64,000 nucleotides of DNA, from positions 1,984,001-2,048,000 of the forward strand of contig NZ_CP054020.1 of assembly GCF_013282625.1 (NCBI RefSeq), written 5' to 3'. The notes below the pieces were generated by a model. That model worked only from the letters and a program-made list of their open reading frames with translations. It searched no databases and had not been told where the DNA came from. The stretch is from Thiomicrorhabdus xiamenensis. GTDB taxonomy: Bacteria > Pseudomonadota > Gammaproteobacteria > Thiomicrospirales > Thiomicrospiraceae. The position numbers and the translations under genes are program-made. Positions 29,245-36,983 of the stretch are shown here, one piece after another (within the stretch, counting starts at the first letter, position 1; each line of letters starts with the position of its first letter).

Positions 29245-29574
29245 ATGCAAATCAACATCACAGGCCACCACATCGACGTAACCGATGCCCTTCGTAGCTA
29301 TGTTTCTGAAAAACTAGAAAAATTAGAGCGCCACTTTGATCACGTAACCAATGTTCACGTCATCCTGACTGTAAACAAGCAGGCTCAGATTGCTGAAGCG
29401 ACGGTACATGTTTCAGGTGCGGATCTTTTCGCTCAAGAAGAAACAGAGAATATGTACGCATCTATTGACGGCTTGGTTGACAAACTTGATCGCCAAATCA
29501 TCAAACACAAAGAAAAAATCGGCAGCCACAAGCAGAAGTCCGGTGGCGTTAAAAACATGGCAGCAGAAGCCTAA
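29245..29574 (+). CDS. hpf: Short ribosome hibernation-promoting factor
   Basis: Binds the 30S decoding region and drives ribosome dimerisation or inactivation in stationary phase. 109 residues, the short form: MQINITGHHIDVTDALRSYVSEKLEKLERHFDH, the VNKQAQIAEATVHVSGADLFAQEE strand pair and YASIDGLVDKLDRQIIKHKEK. Followed by its own terminator. Confidence 0.96.
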   Translation: MQINITGHHIDVTDALRSYVSEKLEKLERHFDHVTNVHVILTVNKQAQIAEATVHVSGADLFAQEETENMYASIDGLVDKLDRQIIKHKEKIGSHKQKSGGVKNMAAEA

Positions 29575-29621
29575 GAGTTTAACGCTCAAACCAGTCACCC
29601 AAAAGACCGGTACAAAAAGTC

Positions 29622-29652
29622 AAAACGCCTCGATTATCGGGGCGTTTTTTTA
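29622..29652 (+). terminator. Terminator of hpf
   Basis: AAAACGCC / GGCGTTTT stem with an inner partial CG pairing and a T-run of seven on the plus strand, 48 bases past the hpf stop. The rest of the 294-base gap to mgtE holds no further gene. Confidence 0.88.
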
Positions 29653-29868
29653 TGTTTATGAAACTTTCTTGACACAGACATAAAAACCCCCGCCCGGCAT
29701 TCTCACAGCCTGTTAGAATAACGCTTACAAGGCGCGCCAAACGGGTCTTTCCAAGCGATTTTTCCCGACCTGCGCATCCAACGACCGTACGGTGCAAAAA
29801 GCCAAAACCCAACCTGGCTTAAAATTTGTTTGCCCAAAAAGCATAATCGACCAAATAAAAGGCAGCCC

Positions 29869-31221
29869 GTGAGTAACAGCAATATCGACAAAAAGATCAT
29901 TACCGATCAGCTTCTCAATGCCGTCAAGGATCAAAACCTTGAATTGATCTCTTCCTTAAGCAACCAGTTTGTTGCCGAAGAACTCGCAGAACTGTTGGAA
30001 TCCACGCCTCCAAAAGAACGATCTGTTCTTTGGAGTGCCATAGCGGCGGAAATTCAGGGGGAAATTCTTACCCACCTGAACGAAGAAGTGCGAGCCAACC
30101 TGCTCGGTGAACTGGAAACACACGAGATTGTCGAAATCACCGAAGAGCTGGCCGTCGACGACATCGTTGATATTGCCCAATCTCTGGAGCAAAAAGAGCA
30201 GATCGAGTTTGTCGAATCGCTTGGCGAAGAAAACCGTGAAGCCGTGCAGATGGTATTGGCCTTTGAGGAAAATACCGCCGGTGGTCTAATGAGCACGGAC
30301 TTCATCTCGGTTCGTGCCGACATAACACTTGGCGTCGTACTGCGTTATCTGCGCCAGCTTGGCGACCTCCCTCCGTCAACAACCGCCCTGCTGGTTCGCG
30401 ATCGCGACGATCACTATGTCGGTTCTTTACAGCTGCGCTATCTTCTGACTCATGACGAGGACAGCGAAGTTCATGAATTCGTCGATCAAGCGGTGCCGGC
30501 AATCAACGTTTATACCTCGGCCAAAGAAGTCGCACATCTGTTCGAGAAACAGGATTTGATTTTCGCGCCGGTGGTCGATGATCAGAACCGAATTCTCGGC
30601 CGTATCACCATCGATGATGTGGTCGATATCATCCGTGACGAAGCGGAACACGAACGTATGGCCAGCGCGGGTCTGGACGAGGATGAAGATATTTTCTCGC
30701 CGCCGAGCCGTTCGGCCAAACGCCGGACTTTCTGGCTCGGGATCAACCTGCTGACAGCGATTTTCGCCTCGATCGTGATCGGGCTGTTTGACGCTTCGAT
30801 TGAAAAAGTCGTCGCACTGGCGGTGCTGATGCCAATTATTGCCAGTATGGGAGGAATTGCCGGAACACAGACTGCGACCATTGTTATTCGCGCTCTGGCC
30901 ACCGGAAAGCTTGGGAAATCCAACAGTCGTTCTCTACTGATCAAAGAGTCGACGGTCGGTCTGTATAACGGTTTAATTTGGGCGGTTTTGACGGGGGCTG
31001 CGGTGATGCTCTGGTTTCAGGACTGGCAACTCAGCGCCATCTTCGCCACCGCCATGCTGGTCAATCTGCTGGCAGCGGCTTTTGCCGGCGCGATGATTCC
31101 GCTGATTTTGCAGCGCATGCGTATCGATCCGGCTCTGGCTTCCGGCCTTATGCTGACAACCGTTACCGATTCGCTCGGCTTCTTCGTGTTCCTCGGTCTG
31201 GCAACGATTGTCCTGTTGTAA
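29869..31221 (+). CDS. mgtE: Magnesium transporter MgtE
   Basis: Inner-membrane Mg2+ channel gated by its cytoplasmic domains. 450 residues: N domain of Mg2+-sensing helices (about 20-120), two CBS domains (about 130-250, GGLMSTDFISVRADI and FAPVVDDQNRILGRITIDDVVDII), then five transmembrane helices with the pore segment MPIIASMGGIAGTQTATIVIRALATG. I chose the GTG at 29869, with AAAGG six bases before it; a TTG 13 codons upstream is also open. Runs convergently into the arabinose-donor cassette with a six-base gap. Confidence 0.93.
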   Translation: MSNSNIDKKIITDQLLNAVKDQNLELISSLSNQFVAEELAELLESTPPKERSVLWSAIAAEIQGEILTHLNEEVRANLLGELETHEIVEITEELAVDDIVDIAQSLEQKEQIEFVESLGEENREAVQMVLAFEENTAGGLMSTDFISVRADITLGVVLRYLRQLGDLPPSTTALLVRDRDDHYVGSLQLRYLLTHDEDSEVHEFVDQAVPAINVYTSAKEVAHLFEKQDLIFAPVVDDQNRILGRITIDDVVDIIRDEAEHERMASAGLDEDEDIFSPPSRSAKRRTFWLGINLLTAIFASIVIGLFDASIEKVVALAVLMPIIASMGGIAGTQTATIVIRALATGKLGKSNSRSLLIKESTVGLYNGLIWAVLTGAAVMLWFQDWQLSAIFATAMLVNLLAAAFAGAMIPLILQRMRIDPALASGLMLTTVTDSLGFFVFLGLATIVLL

Positions 31222-31227
31222 ACCGAA

Positions 31228-31863
31228 TTATTCGAAAACGCGATAATAGCCTTTATCGGCCAGTGCCAGCATCGGCTTGTCGCCGGATGAGTCACCGTAG
31301 GCATGGACAAAATCGAATTCATCAAGCACATAACGTTGCTTGATACGACGCACCTTCTCTTGCCCATAACAGTTGTTACCGTCAAATTTACCGCTTAAGA
31401 CGCCATTTTCAACGGCAAATTCGGTTGCGATTAATTCAAAACCTTTTTGTTCGCACCAGGGTTCAAGCCAATTACGCAAGGACGCAGAAATGACGACGAT
31501 TTTCGCGCCCTTCTGTTGATAACGCTCAATCGCCAGCTTTGCTTTCGGACGCAACAGCGGCTCAATCCGGCTTAAAGAATACCTCTCGGCAAGCGCATTA
31601 AAACGTGCCTCGTCCCAGCCTCGAAAAAAATGCCCCAGGAGTTTTTCTTTCGCCTTATCATTCGGCATCAGCTTTAGGACATACAAGCTCAACCACGGTG
31701 ACAGACACAGAAGCCCCCAATAGTAGCGCCAACGTCCGCAGGCAAACTGAATAAAATCCGGGAGACTGTCTTTTGTGGTCAGGGTTCCGTCAAAGTCAAA
31801 CAATACCAAGCCTTTTCTGTCTTTGGAAAGCTCCGCAACCGATGAAGCGTTTTCTTGCGACAT
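31228..31863 (-). CDS. HAD-IB phosphatase, candidate phosphoribosyl-lipid phosphatase
   Basis: 211 residues of the HAD subfamily IB (SerB/PGP-like): nucleophile motif LFDFDGTLT (Asp23, Asp25), motif II VVISASLRNW, a conserved Lys region and GDSSGDKPML. It is last in the five-gene cassette 35236 to 31228. In mycobacteria the equivalent pathway needs a phosphatase to remove the 5-phosphate of polyprenyl-phosphoryl ribose phosphate (there a PAP2 enzyme); this gene could supply that step, which is inference from position. Confidence 0.82.
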   Translation of the reverse strand: MSQENASSVAELSKDRKGLVLFDFDGTLTTKDSLPDFIQFACGRWRYYWGLLCLSPWLSLYVLKLMPNDKAKEKLLGHFFRGWDEARFNALAERYSLSRIEPLLRPKAKLAIERYQQKGAKIVVISASLRNWLEPWCEQKGFELIATEFAVENGVLSGKFDGNNCYGQEKVRRIKQRYVLDEFDFVHAYGDSSGDKPMLALADKGYYRVFE

Positions 31864-31865
31864 AC

Positions 31866-32606
31866 TCAGATACTCATCTTTTTAAAGATCGCTTCCGGAA
31901 TATGACGAATAATCAGCATCACCAACCACCAGACCGGTTTGACGTAGATGACATTACGCCCTTTCTGCTGAGCTTTAACGACCATTTTGGCAACCTGTTC
32001 CGGCTGGGCGGTCAGTTTCTCCGGCAGATCCATCCCCGCTGTCATTTTGGTCGCCACAAATCCCGGTTTAACCGTCAGCACCTGAACCTCGACTTCCGCC
32101 AGGCGATTGCGCAGGCCGGACAGATAGGCCGTAAAACCGGCTTTGGCGGAACCGTAAATATAGTTTGCCTTGCGTCCGCGATCTCCAGCCACTGAGCTGA
32201 TTCCGACAATAAACCCGCTTTTCTTTTGTTCGAAATCGGCTGCAATCGGCTCCAGGACCGCCACCAGCGCATTAAAATTGCTCTGCAAAATCTTTTGTGC
32301 CAAAGCGGCATCCTGCTGCGCCTGAGTTTGATCGCCCAGAAATCCTAAAGCCGTCACCACTCCGACCGGCGCCGGAGTAAGACCTTGATAAAACGTCGAC
32401 TGTTCTTCCAGCTTTAAGGCATCCCATTCCAACAGACGTACCTCGACTTGATGACGGATCTGCAGATCGCTTTGCAAACTTTCCAGCTCGGCTACATTGC
32501 GTGCAGCCAGATACAGATTAAATCCCAAACCGGCATATTCGCGGGCAATTGACTGGGCCATATCGCTTTTGGCGCCCAGAATCAGAACGAACCCTTTATC
32601 ACTCAT
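31866..32606 (-). CDS. Short-chain dehydrogenase, DprE2-like
   Basis: NAD(P)H-dependent reductase of the DprE2 type, which reduces the keto-intermediate made by DprE1 to polyprenyl-phosphoryl arabinose. 246 residues: cofactor motif LGAKSDMAQSIA (typical of DprE2 rather than the usual TGxxxGxG), ISSVAGDRGRKANYIYGSAKAG with the Tyr-x-x-x-Lys pair, and a C-terminal hydrophobic stretch VWWLVMLIIRHI. I chose ATG at 32606 because AAGG precedes it. Next to a DprE1-like gene, as in Mycobacterium. Confidence 0.88.
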   Translation of the reverse strand: MSDKGFVLILGAKSDMAQSIAREYAGLGFNLYLAARNVAELESLQSDLQIRHQVEVRLLEWDALKLEEQSTFYQGLTPAPVGVVTALGFLGDQTQAQQDAALAQKILQSNFNALVAVLEPIAADFEQKKSGFIVGISSVAGDRGRKANYIYGSAKAGFTAYLSGLRNRLAEVEVQVLTVKPGFVATKMTAGMDLPEKLTAQPEQVAKMVVKAQQKGRNVIYVKPVWWLVMLIIRHIPEAIFKKMSI

Positions 32607-32621
32607 AATCATCCTTAAATT

Positions 32622-33938
32622 TTATAACCCCAGTCGTACAGACTGCCGGGAATTCAATGTCTTATCCAGTCCATGCTGCCTGCGAAAAGTCCGGAACTGT
32701 TCGATCTGCGGATAGCCTTGCTCGAAAACCGCTTTCGGCACGCGCGCATCCTTGGCCAGATAGAAACGTCCGCCACACTTCACAACCACTTCATCGAGAC
32801 GTTCCATAAGCCCCCAAAGCGAAGGCTCAACCTTAAAGTCCAACGCCAGACTGTAGCCTTCCATCGGAAAAGAGAGCCAGTTGGCATTATGCTTTCCATA
32901 CAACTTCAGCACTGCCAGAAAAGAGCCTTTCCCGCTTGCGGCTATGATCTGCAAGATTTCCTGCAAGCCTTGATAACTGTGCTCTTTCGGCAGGATAAAC
33001 TGATATTGAACAAAACCGTCTTTACCGTAAATACGGTTCCAATTGGATAACGCATCCAGCGGATAGAAAAACTGATCGATCGACACCATCTGCTGAGAGA
33101 TTTTCTTGCGGACCTTGTGATAGTACAGCCAGTTAAACGCGGACAGGGTCAAGCGGTTAAGCGCAAATTTCGGAAAGTTAAAAGGGATTGCTGGCCCGCG
33201 CGGAGAACGATAGTCCAGATCGCCGTCAGCGGCAAAATCTCCGACCATCAGCAGACTGCGCCCGAGGTTTTTGCCTTTGGCCAGACAATCAATCCAGGCA
33301 ACCGAATACGGCGATGCCTGATAGTCTTCAAAAGCCGCGAAAGTCTCTTCTAGATTAGCTGATTTAATGGTCGTTTGTTCGATATTCTGCGATTCAATTG
33401 TTTTTAACTGCAGCCTTGCCTCCAGAATCACCCCAGTTAACCCCTGCCCGCCACAGGTTGCATGAAACCAGTCGCTGTTTTCGTTCTCGGAGCAATCGAT
33501 GATTTCGCCGTTCGGCAGCATCAGCTTCAGATCCAGAACGCTTTGACTGAAACTACCGAAATGATGATGGTTTTTACCGTGCACATCGGAGGCAATGGCG
33601 CCGCCGACGGTAATCAGTTTCGTCCCCGGGGTTACCGCCAGAAACCAGCCGTGCGGAACCACGACTTGTAATATTTCGGACAACAGAACACCGGACTGCA
33701 CCCGGAGTATGCCGCTTTCCTTATCAAACTGTAAAAAGTGATTCAATTTCCGAGTCACTATCTGCTTATCGGCAATTGCGCTGTCGCCGTAACTGCGCCC
33801 GTTACCGTAGGCAATGACGTCACCCTCATCATCCAGAAAGCCGGCAATTTCCTGAGCACTCTGTACCGAACACGCCTTACTTTTGCTGCGTGGAAAACGC
33901 CCCCAACCGGAAAGATTCTTTTGCGGACAAAGCAGCAT
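32622..33938 (-). CDS. FAD-dependent oxidoreductase, DprE1-like
   Basis: Epimerase half of the DprE1/DprE2 pair, oxidising C2 of polyprenyl-phosphoryl ribose. 438 residues: FAD-binding domain with AYGNGRSYGDSA (43-53), TPGTKLITVGGAIASDVHGKNHHHFGSF (about 103-130) and GGQGLTGVILEA, then a substrate domain with LKLYGKHNANWLSFPMEGYSLALDF and GGRFYLAKDARVP. These are the mycobacterial DprE1 landmarks. The residue at the position of the drug-reactive Cys387 of the mycobacterial enzyme is Ala (in SLALDF), as far as hand alignment can tell. Confidence 0.88.
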   Translation of the reverse strand: MLLCPQKNLSGWGRFPRSKSKACSVQSAQEIAGFLDDEGDVIAYGNGRSYGDSAIADKQIVTRKLNHFLQFDKESGILRVQSGVLLSEILQVVVPHGWFLAVTPGTKLITVGGAIASDVHGKNHHHFGSFSQSVLDLKLMLPNGEIIDCSENENSDWFHATCGGQGLTGVILEARLQLKTIESQNIEQTTIKSANLEETFAAFEDYQASPYSVAWIDCLAKGKNLGRSLLMVGDFAADGDLDYRSPRGPAIPFNFPKFALNRLTLSAFNWLYYHKVRKKISQQMVSIDQFFYPLDALSNWNRIYGKDGFVQYQFILPKEHSYQGLQEILQIIAASGKGSFLAVLKLYGKHNANWLSFPMEGYSLALDFKVEPSLWGLMERLDEVVVKCGGRFYLAKDARVPKAVFEQGYPQIEQFRTFRRQHGLDKTLNSRQSVRLGL

Positions 33939-34357
33939 CAGTGCGAATCCTGCAACTGGACAGCAGCGGAATTAAAGACATAACGCCGGTCGAGAAAATA
34001 TTTAATCAGATAGCCGATCGCCAAACCGACGACTGCGCCGACGTAGAGCGCGCCCGGCCATGCAAATAGCCAATCGAACAGCCACTCGGTACCCCAGAAA
34101 ATAAAAGTTGTACCAACACCGGTCAAAGTATATTTGGCAAATTTCTTCCCATGATCGCGAATATGTTCCGACTTATCGTAAAAAATAAACCATTTATCCA
34201 GCAGGTATTTCACGACCAGTCCGGCAGCCGTCCCCCAGAACATGGCAACAAACAGATAACCAACGCCCTGATACAATGCCAGACTCACGGCCTGAAACAA
34301 CAGGTTCAGCAAGGTCGCAATCACAGCAAACAAAATATAGCGTTGCGCCAGTTTCAT
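33938..34357 (-). CDS. GtrA-family membrane protein
   Basis: 139 residues, four transmembrane helices (about 7-27, 36-55, 77-97, 105-128), GtrA-like: AVIATLLNLLFQAVS, KYLLDKWFIFYD and KYFLDRRYVF. GtrA proteins are thought to flip or present polyprenyl-phosphate sugars; Mycobacterium has one (Rv3789) beside DprE1. It shares one base with the DprE1-like start, and follows the UbiA-type gene by nine bases. Confidence 0.9.
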   Translation of the reverse strand: MKLAQRYILFAVIATLLNLLFQAVSLALYQGVGYLFVAMFWGTAAGLVVKYLLDKWFIFYDKSEHIRDHGKKFAKYTLTGVGTTFIFWGTEWLFDWLFAWPGALYVGAVVGLAIGYLIKYFLDRRYVFNSAAVQLQDSH

Positions 34358-34366
34358 AAGCGATCC

Positions 34367-35236
34367 TTAGTAGAGAATCCAGACAAAAGTTAAAATCCAA
34401 CCCAGTAGATTCAACTGAACAAAACGATCTTGTAAAACCACTTTGGTCGGAGAACCGCTGTCCTGATAAACAAATGCGATCTGCAGATAACGCAAGACAC
34501 CAAGAATGACGAAAAACGCCGTCAAATAGAGATATTCACTGTGCAGGCGAGCAATAACTTCCGCGGACGTGGTATAGAGAATATAAGCCATGATCACCAC
34601 CGAAGCCATAATTGCCATGGCGATATCGAGCAACTGCAGATTGTAACCGTCAATCACCTTGCGCATTTTCTGCCCGGTTTCCATAAAGGTCAGTACGTCG
34701 TCGCGCCGTTTTGCCAACGCCAGAAACAACGCCAATAGGAATGTCATCACAACAATCCACATTGAAAGCGCCATGCCCGAAGCCAAAGCACCGATAAACA
34801 GGCGCAGAACAAAACCGATGGCAATCGTTGTCACATCCAGTAAAGCGATATGCTTGAGTTTAAAACTGTAGGCAATATTCAAGACAAGGTAGAGCAGTAA
34901 AACCCATAGAGCCTCAAGCGACAGACTCCCCATAATCACGATGGCAATAACAACCAGCCCTATCATCAGAGCAAAACCCTGTTGCGGTTTTACAGCACCT
35001 GATGCCAGCGGGCGAGTACATTTTTTAGGATGCTGACGATCATCTTCAATATCGCGATAATCGTTAAGAATATAAATTGCGCTGGCGCCCAGAGAGAAAG
35101 CCACAAAAGCCCAAAACACCTGAATCAGCAATTCCAGGTTAGTAATCTGCAACCCAAAAAACAGCGGCAGAAACAGAAACAGGTTTTTAACATATTGATG
35201 CGGGCGCATCAGGGCTATTAACGCTTTAATCGGCAT
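34367..35236 (-). CDS. UbiA-family polyprenyl-phosphate phosphoribosyltransferase-like
   Basis: Integral membrane prenyltransferase fold, 289 residues, about nine helices. First Asp motif ILNDYRDIEDDRQHP (57-70), then NIAYSFKLKHIALLDV and LALAKRRDDV. These match decaprenyl-phosphate 5-phosphoribosyltransferase (Rv3806c type) better than UbiA or MenA: the N-terminus MRPHQYVKNLFLFLPLFFG is typical. Predicted reaction: PRPP + polyprenyl phosphate to polyprenyl-phosphoryl ribose 5-phosphate. First gene of the cassette. Confidence 0.88.
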   Translation of the reverse strand: MPIKALIALMRPHQYVKNLFLFLPLFFGLQITNLELLIQVFWAFVAFSLGASAIYILNDYRDIEDDRQHPKKCTRPLASGAVKPQQGFALMIGLVVIAIVIMGSLSLEALWVLLLYLVLNIAYSFKLKHIALLDVTTIAIGFVLRLFIGALASGMALSMWIVVMTFLLALFLALAKRRDDVLTFMETGQKMRKVIDGYNLQLLDIAMAIMASVVIMAYILYTTSAEVIARLHSEYLYLTAFFVILGVLRYLQIAFVYQDSGSPTKVVLQDRFVQLNLLGWILTFVWILY

Positions 35237-35495
35237 AGTTCAATCGCAACAGTGATAAAAAATTCCCGCCTTCTGAGCAGACAAGATAGATAATTTCAAG
35301 AAGGCTAATATTAACGGATTTAAAGGTTAAATGCGCCCCCACTGCTAACCTTTTCAAAAAATCGCCTGAATTATTGAGCGCAGAAAGGATTTCGCCACAC
35401 TTTTCTGTTCAAATTTCATTAAAATGAAAAAATTCATACTCTCAAAGAGAGCCAAAAAAACCTTTCTACATCAAGAAAAACCTGAGGAGTTTTCA

Positions 35496-36140
35496 ATGAA
35501 AAAACAGATCTTTACCAGCCTCGCACTTGTCGCAGCAGTCGGCTTAAGTGGTTGTAGCCAAAACCCGAATAAAACTAAAGAAGAAAAAGAGAGTGAAGCG
35601 AATGTCGCGACAGTACTGGGGGCAATCGGCGGCGCCGTTCTGGCACGACAAATGGGCGTAGACAGCCGTACCGGTACCGTCATTGGTGGTGTTATCGGTG
35701 GTGTCACCGCGCGTAAAATTTACCAGGACGTCAATAAAGACACCGCTAACGATCCAAACACAAATGTAGAAGCGGTTAATATCGACGGGCAGGAATACAT
35801 CAAAGTCGATGTACGAGACGTTAACTTCCGCTCCGGATCTGCGCACCTTGACCCGGAAATGCTGGACCGTTTAGGGCCTGTATTGAATGCTCTGCGCAAC
35901 TACCCTAATACCCGAGTCCATATCGAAGGGCATACTGACAGTGACGGCAGCCGTGCTTTCAATCAGCAGCTTTCAGAGAACCGTTCCAAAAACGTCGCCT
36001 TCTACCTGATGGATAACGGTATCAGCCGCGATCGCATTATCACTTACGGTTACGGTGAAGATCGTCCGATTGCCAGTAATGACACACCAGAAGGCAAACG
36101 TATGAACCGTCGCGTCACCTTCCTGATCAGCGAATACTAA
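35496..36140 (+). CDS. OmpA-family lipoprotein with glycine-zipper segment
   Basis: 214 residues. Lipoprotein signal peptide with lipobox LSGC (Cys20), a glycine-zipper segment (about 38-75: VLGAIGGAVLARQMG, VIGGVIGGVTARK) and a C-terminal OmpA peptidoglycan-binding domain (NFRSGSAHLDPEM, VHIEGHTDSDGSRAFNQQLSENRSKNV, RMNRRVTF). Similar to YiaD-type proteins. The start at 35496 has GAGGAG before it; the frame opens earlier at an ATG at 35424 without signal features. Anchors the outer membrane to the wall. Confidence 0.92.
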   Translation: MKKQIFTSLALVAAVGLSGCSQNPNKTKEEKESEANVATVLGAIGGAVLARQMGVDSRTGTVIGGVIGGVTARKIYQDVNKDTANDPNTNVEAVNIDGQEYIKVDVRDVNFRSGSAHLDPEMLDRLGPVLNALRNYPNTRVHIEGHTDSDGSRAFNQQLSENRSKNVAFYLMDNGISRDRIITYGYGEDRPIASNDTPEGKRMNRRVTFLISEY

Positions 36141-36153
36141 GCGCTGAATAAAA

Positions 36154-36187
36154 TAGCCGCGACTGCTTTTCTCTGCGTTCGCGGCTA
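36154..36187 (+). terminator. Hairpin past the ompA-like gene, possible terminator
   Basis: 9-bp perfect inverted repeat TAGCCGCGA / TCGCGGCTA with a 16-nt loop containing CTTTTCTC, 14 bases after the stop codon. No T-run follows, so it may be a processing or Rho-assisted end. Confidence 0.5.
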
Positions 36188-36214
36188 CAACCATATCCAG
36201 ACTAATTCACATCC

Positions 36215-36302
36215 GTCATTGCGAGCTGCAAGCGAAGCAATCTATTTCAAGGCAAAATCCATAAAAAATAGATTGCCGCGTCACTCCGCTCCTCGCAATG
36301 AC
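36215..36302. repeat. Interspersed palindromic repeat, copy 1
   Basis: 88-bp imperfect palindrome. The left arm starts GTCATTGCGAG and runs to GCAATCTATT; the right arm is AATAGATTGC to CTCGCAATGAC. The centre of each arm is degenerate. This GTCATTGCGAG..GAAGCAATC type is scattered through many bacterial genomes. Confidence 0.85.
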
Positions 36303-36318
36303 CAAACCACTGTTTACC

Positions 36319-36411
36319 GTCATTGCGAGCCGAAGGCGAAGCAATCCATCTCAAGGCATCATCATAAATAAAATAGATTTCCGCGCCGGGCTCAGCCCTC
36401 CTTGCAATGAC
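36319..36411. repeat. Interspersed palindromic repeat, copy 2
   Basis: 93-bp second copy of the same palindrome, from GTCATTGCGAG to TTGCAATGAC, 16 bases after copy 1, in the same orientation. The two copies share an inner CAAGGCA..AT..ATAAA segment. The repeats fill most of the 336 bases between the OmpA-like gene and the GIY-YIG gene; no other gene is visible there. Confidence 0.85.
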
Positions 36412-36476
36412 AATCCCTTTGAAGTTTATTCCGAACCTCTAAAGGACTAATTCAGTGCGCAAAGCCTGAATCCATT

Positions 36477-36764
36477 TCAAAGAATCGATTCGTAAAGATC
36501 GTTCCATTCAGGATTAATCAACTCAATAAGCTGGATTTTCTTTTTTCGGCTTCCAGCTTTTAACTGTTTTTCCCTTTCAATCGCCGTTCGTATATCTGCA
36601 AACTGTTCATAGTAAACAAGATTGTCCAGACCATACCGCTTGGTAAAACCTTCTACCAGGTGGTTTTTATGCTGATGAACCCGTTGCACCAGATTACTGG
36701 TCACTCCAATATACAGAGTGCCGTTTTTCTGATTGGTCATTATGTAAACAAAACCCTGTTTCAT
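36477..36764 (-). CDS. GIY-YIG nuclease-domain protein
   Basis: 95 residues, single-domain URI/GIY-YIG endonuclease family. The signature is GFVYIMTNQKNGTLYIGVTSNL (VYI ... YIG), followed by RVHQHKN, FTKRYGLDNLVYYE and EREKQLKAGSRKKKIQLIE, which supply the usual catalytic Tyr, Arg, His and Glu. A compact type often found next to repeated palindromes. Flanked on both sides here by palindromic-repeat copies and upstream by a heptamer array. Function not established; repeat-associated or mobile character is inference. Confidence 0.88.
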   Translation of the reverse strand: MKQGFVYIMTNQKNGTLYIGVTSNLVQRVHQHKNHLVEGFTKRYGLDNLVYYEQFADIRTAIEREKQLKAGSRKKKIQLIELINPEWNDLYESIL

Positions 36765-36800
36765 AAAAACCTCGAGTTATTTAATTAGATTTGACCGTCT

Positions 36801-36833
36801 GGATTGCTTCGTCACTCCGTTCCTCGCAATGAC
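36801..36833. repeat. Interspersed palindromic repeat, half copy
   Basis: Right arm only (GGATTGC to CTCGCAATGAC) of the palindrome found at 36215 and 36319, on the other side of the GIY-YIG gene. Confidence 0.8.
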
Positions 36834-36844
36834 CAAACACTAGT

Positions 36845-36981
36845 CATTCAACATTCAACATTCAACATTCAACATTCAACATTCAACATTCAACATTCAA
36901 CATTCAACATTCAACATTCAACATTCAACATTCAACATTCAACATTCAACATTCAACATTCAACATTCAACATTCAACATT
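36845..36981. repeat. Heptanucleotide tandem repeat, about 19.6 copies
   Basis: 137 bases of perfect CATTCAA units (TTGAATG on the minus strand), followed by a decayed end (GATCATTCAACATTAAAC). It ends two bases from the stop codon of the amidohydrolase gene, whose last codons (FNVE, stop) are spelled with the same letters. All three plus-strand frames read openly through the array, all minus-strand frames meet TGA every 21 bases. No spacers, so not CRISPR. Confidence 0.97.
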
Positions 36982-36983
36982 GA

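Noticed and set aside
29669-29674. TTGACA -35 box for mgtE
   Set aside because: No acceptable -10 box 16-18 bases downstream; the nearest TAGAAT is 39 bases away.
36477-36764. Homing endonuclease inside an intron
   Set aside because: The GIY-YIG gene is free-standing between genes, with no split exon or intron structure on either side.
36845-36981. CRISPR array
   Set aside because: The 7-bp units are contiguous with no spacers; it is a simple tandem repeat.
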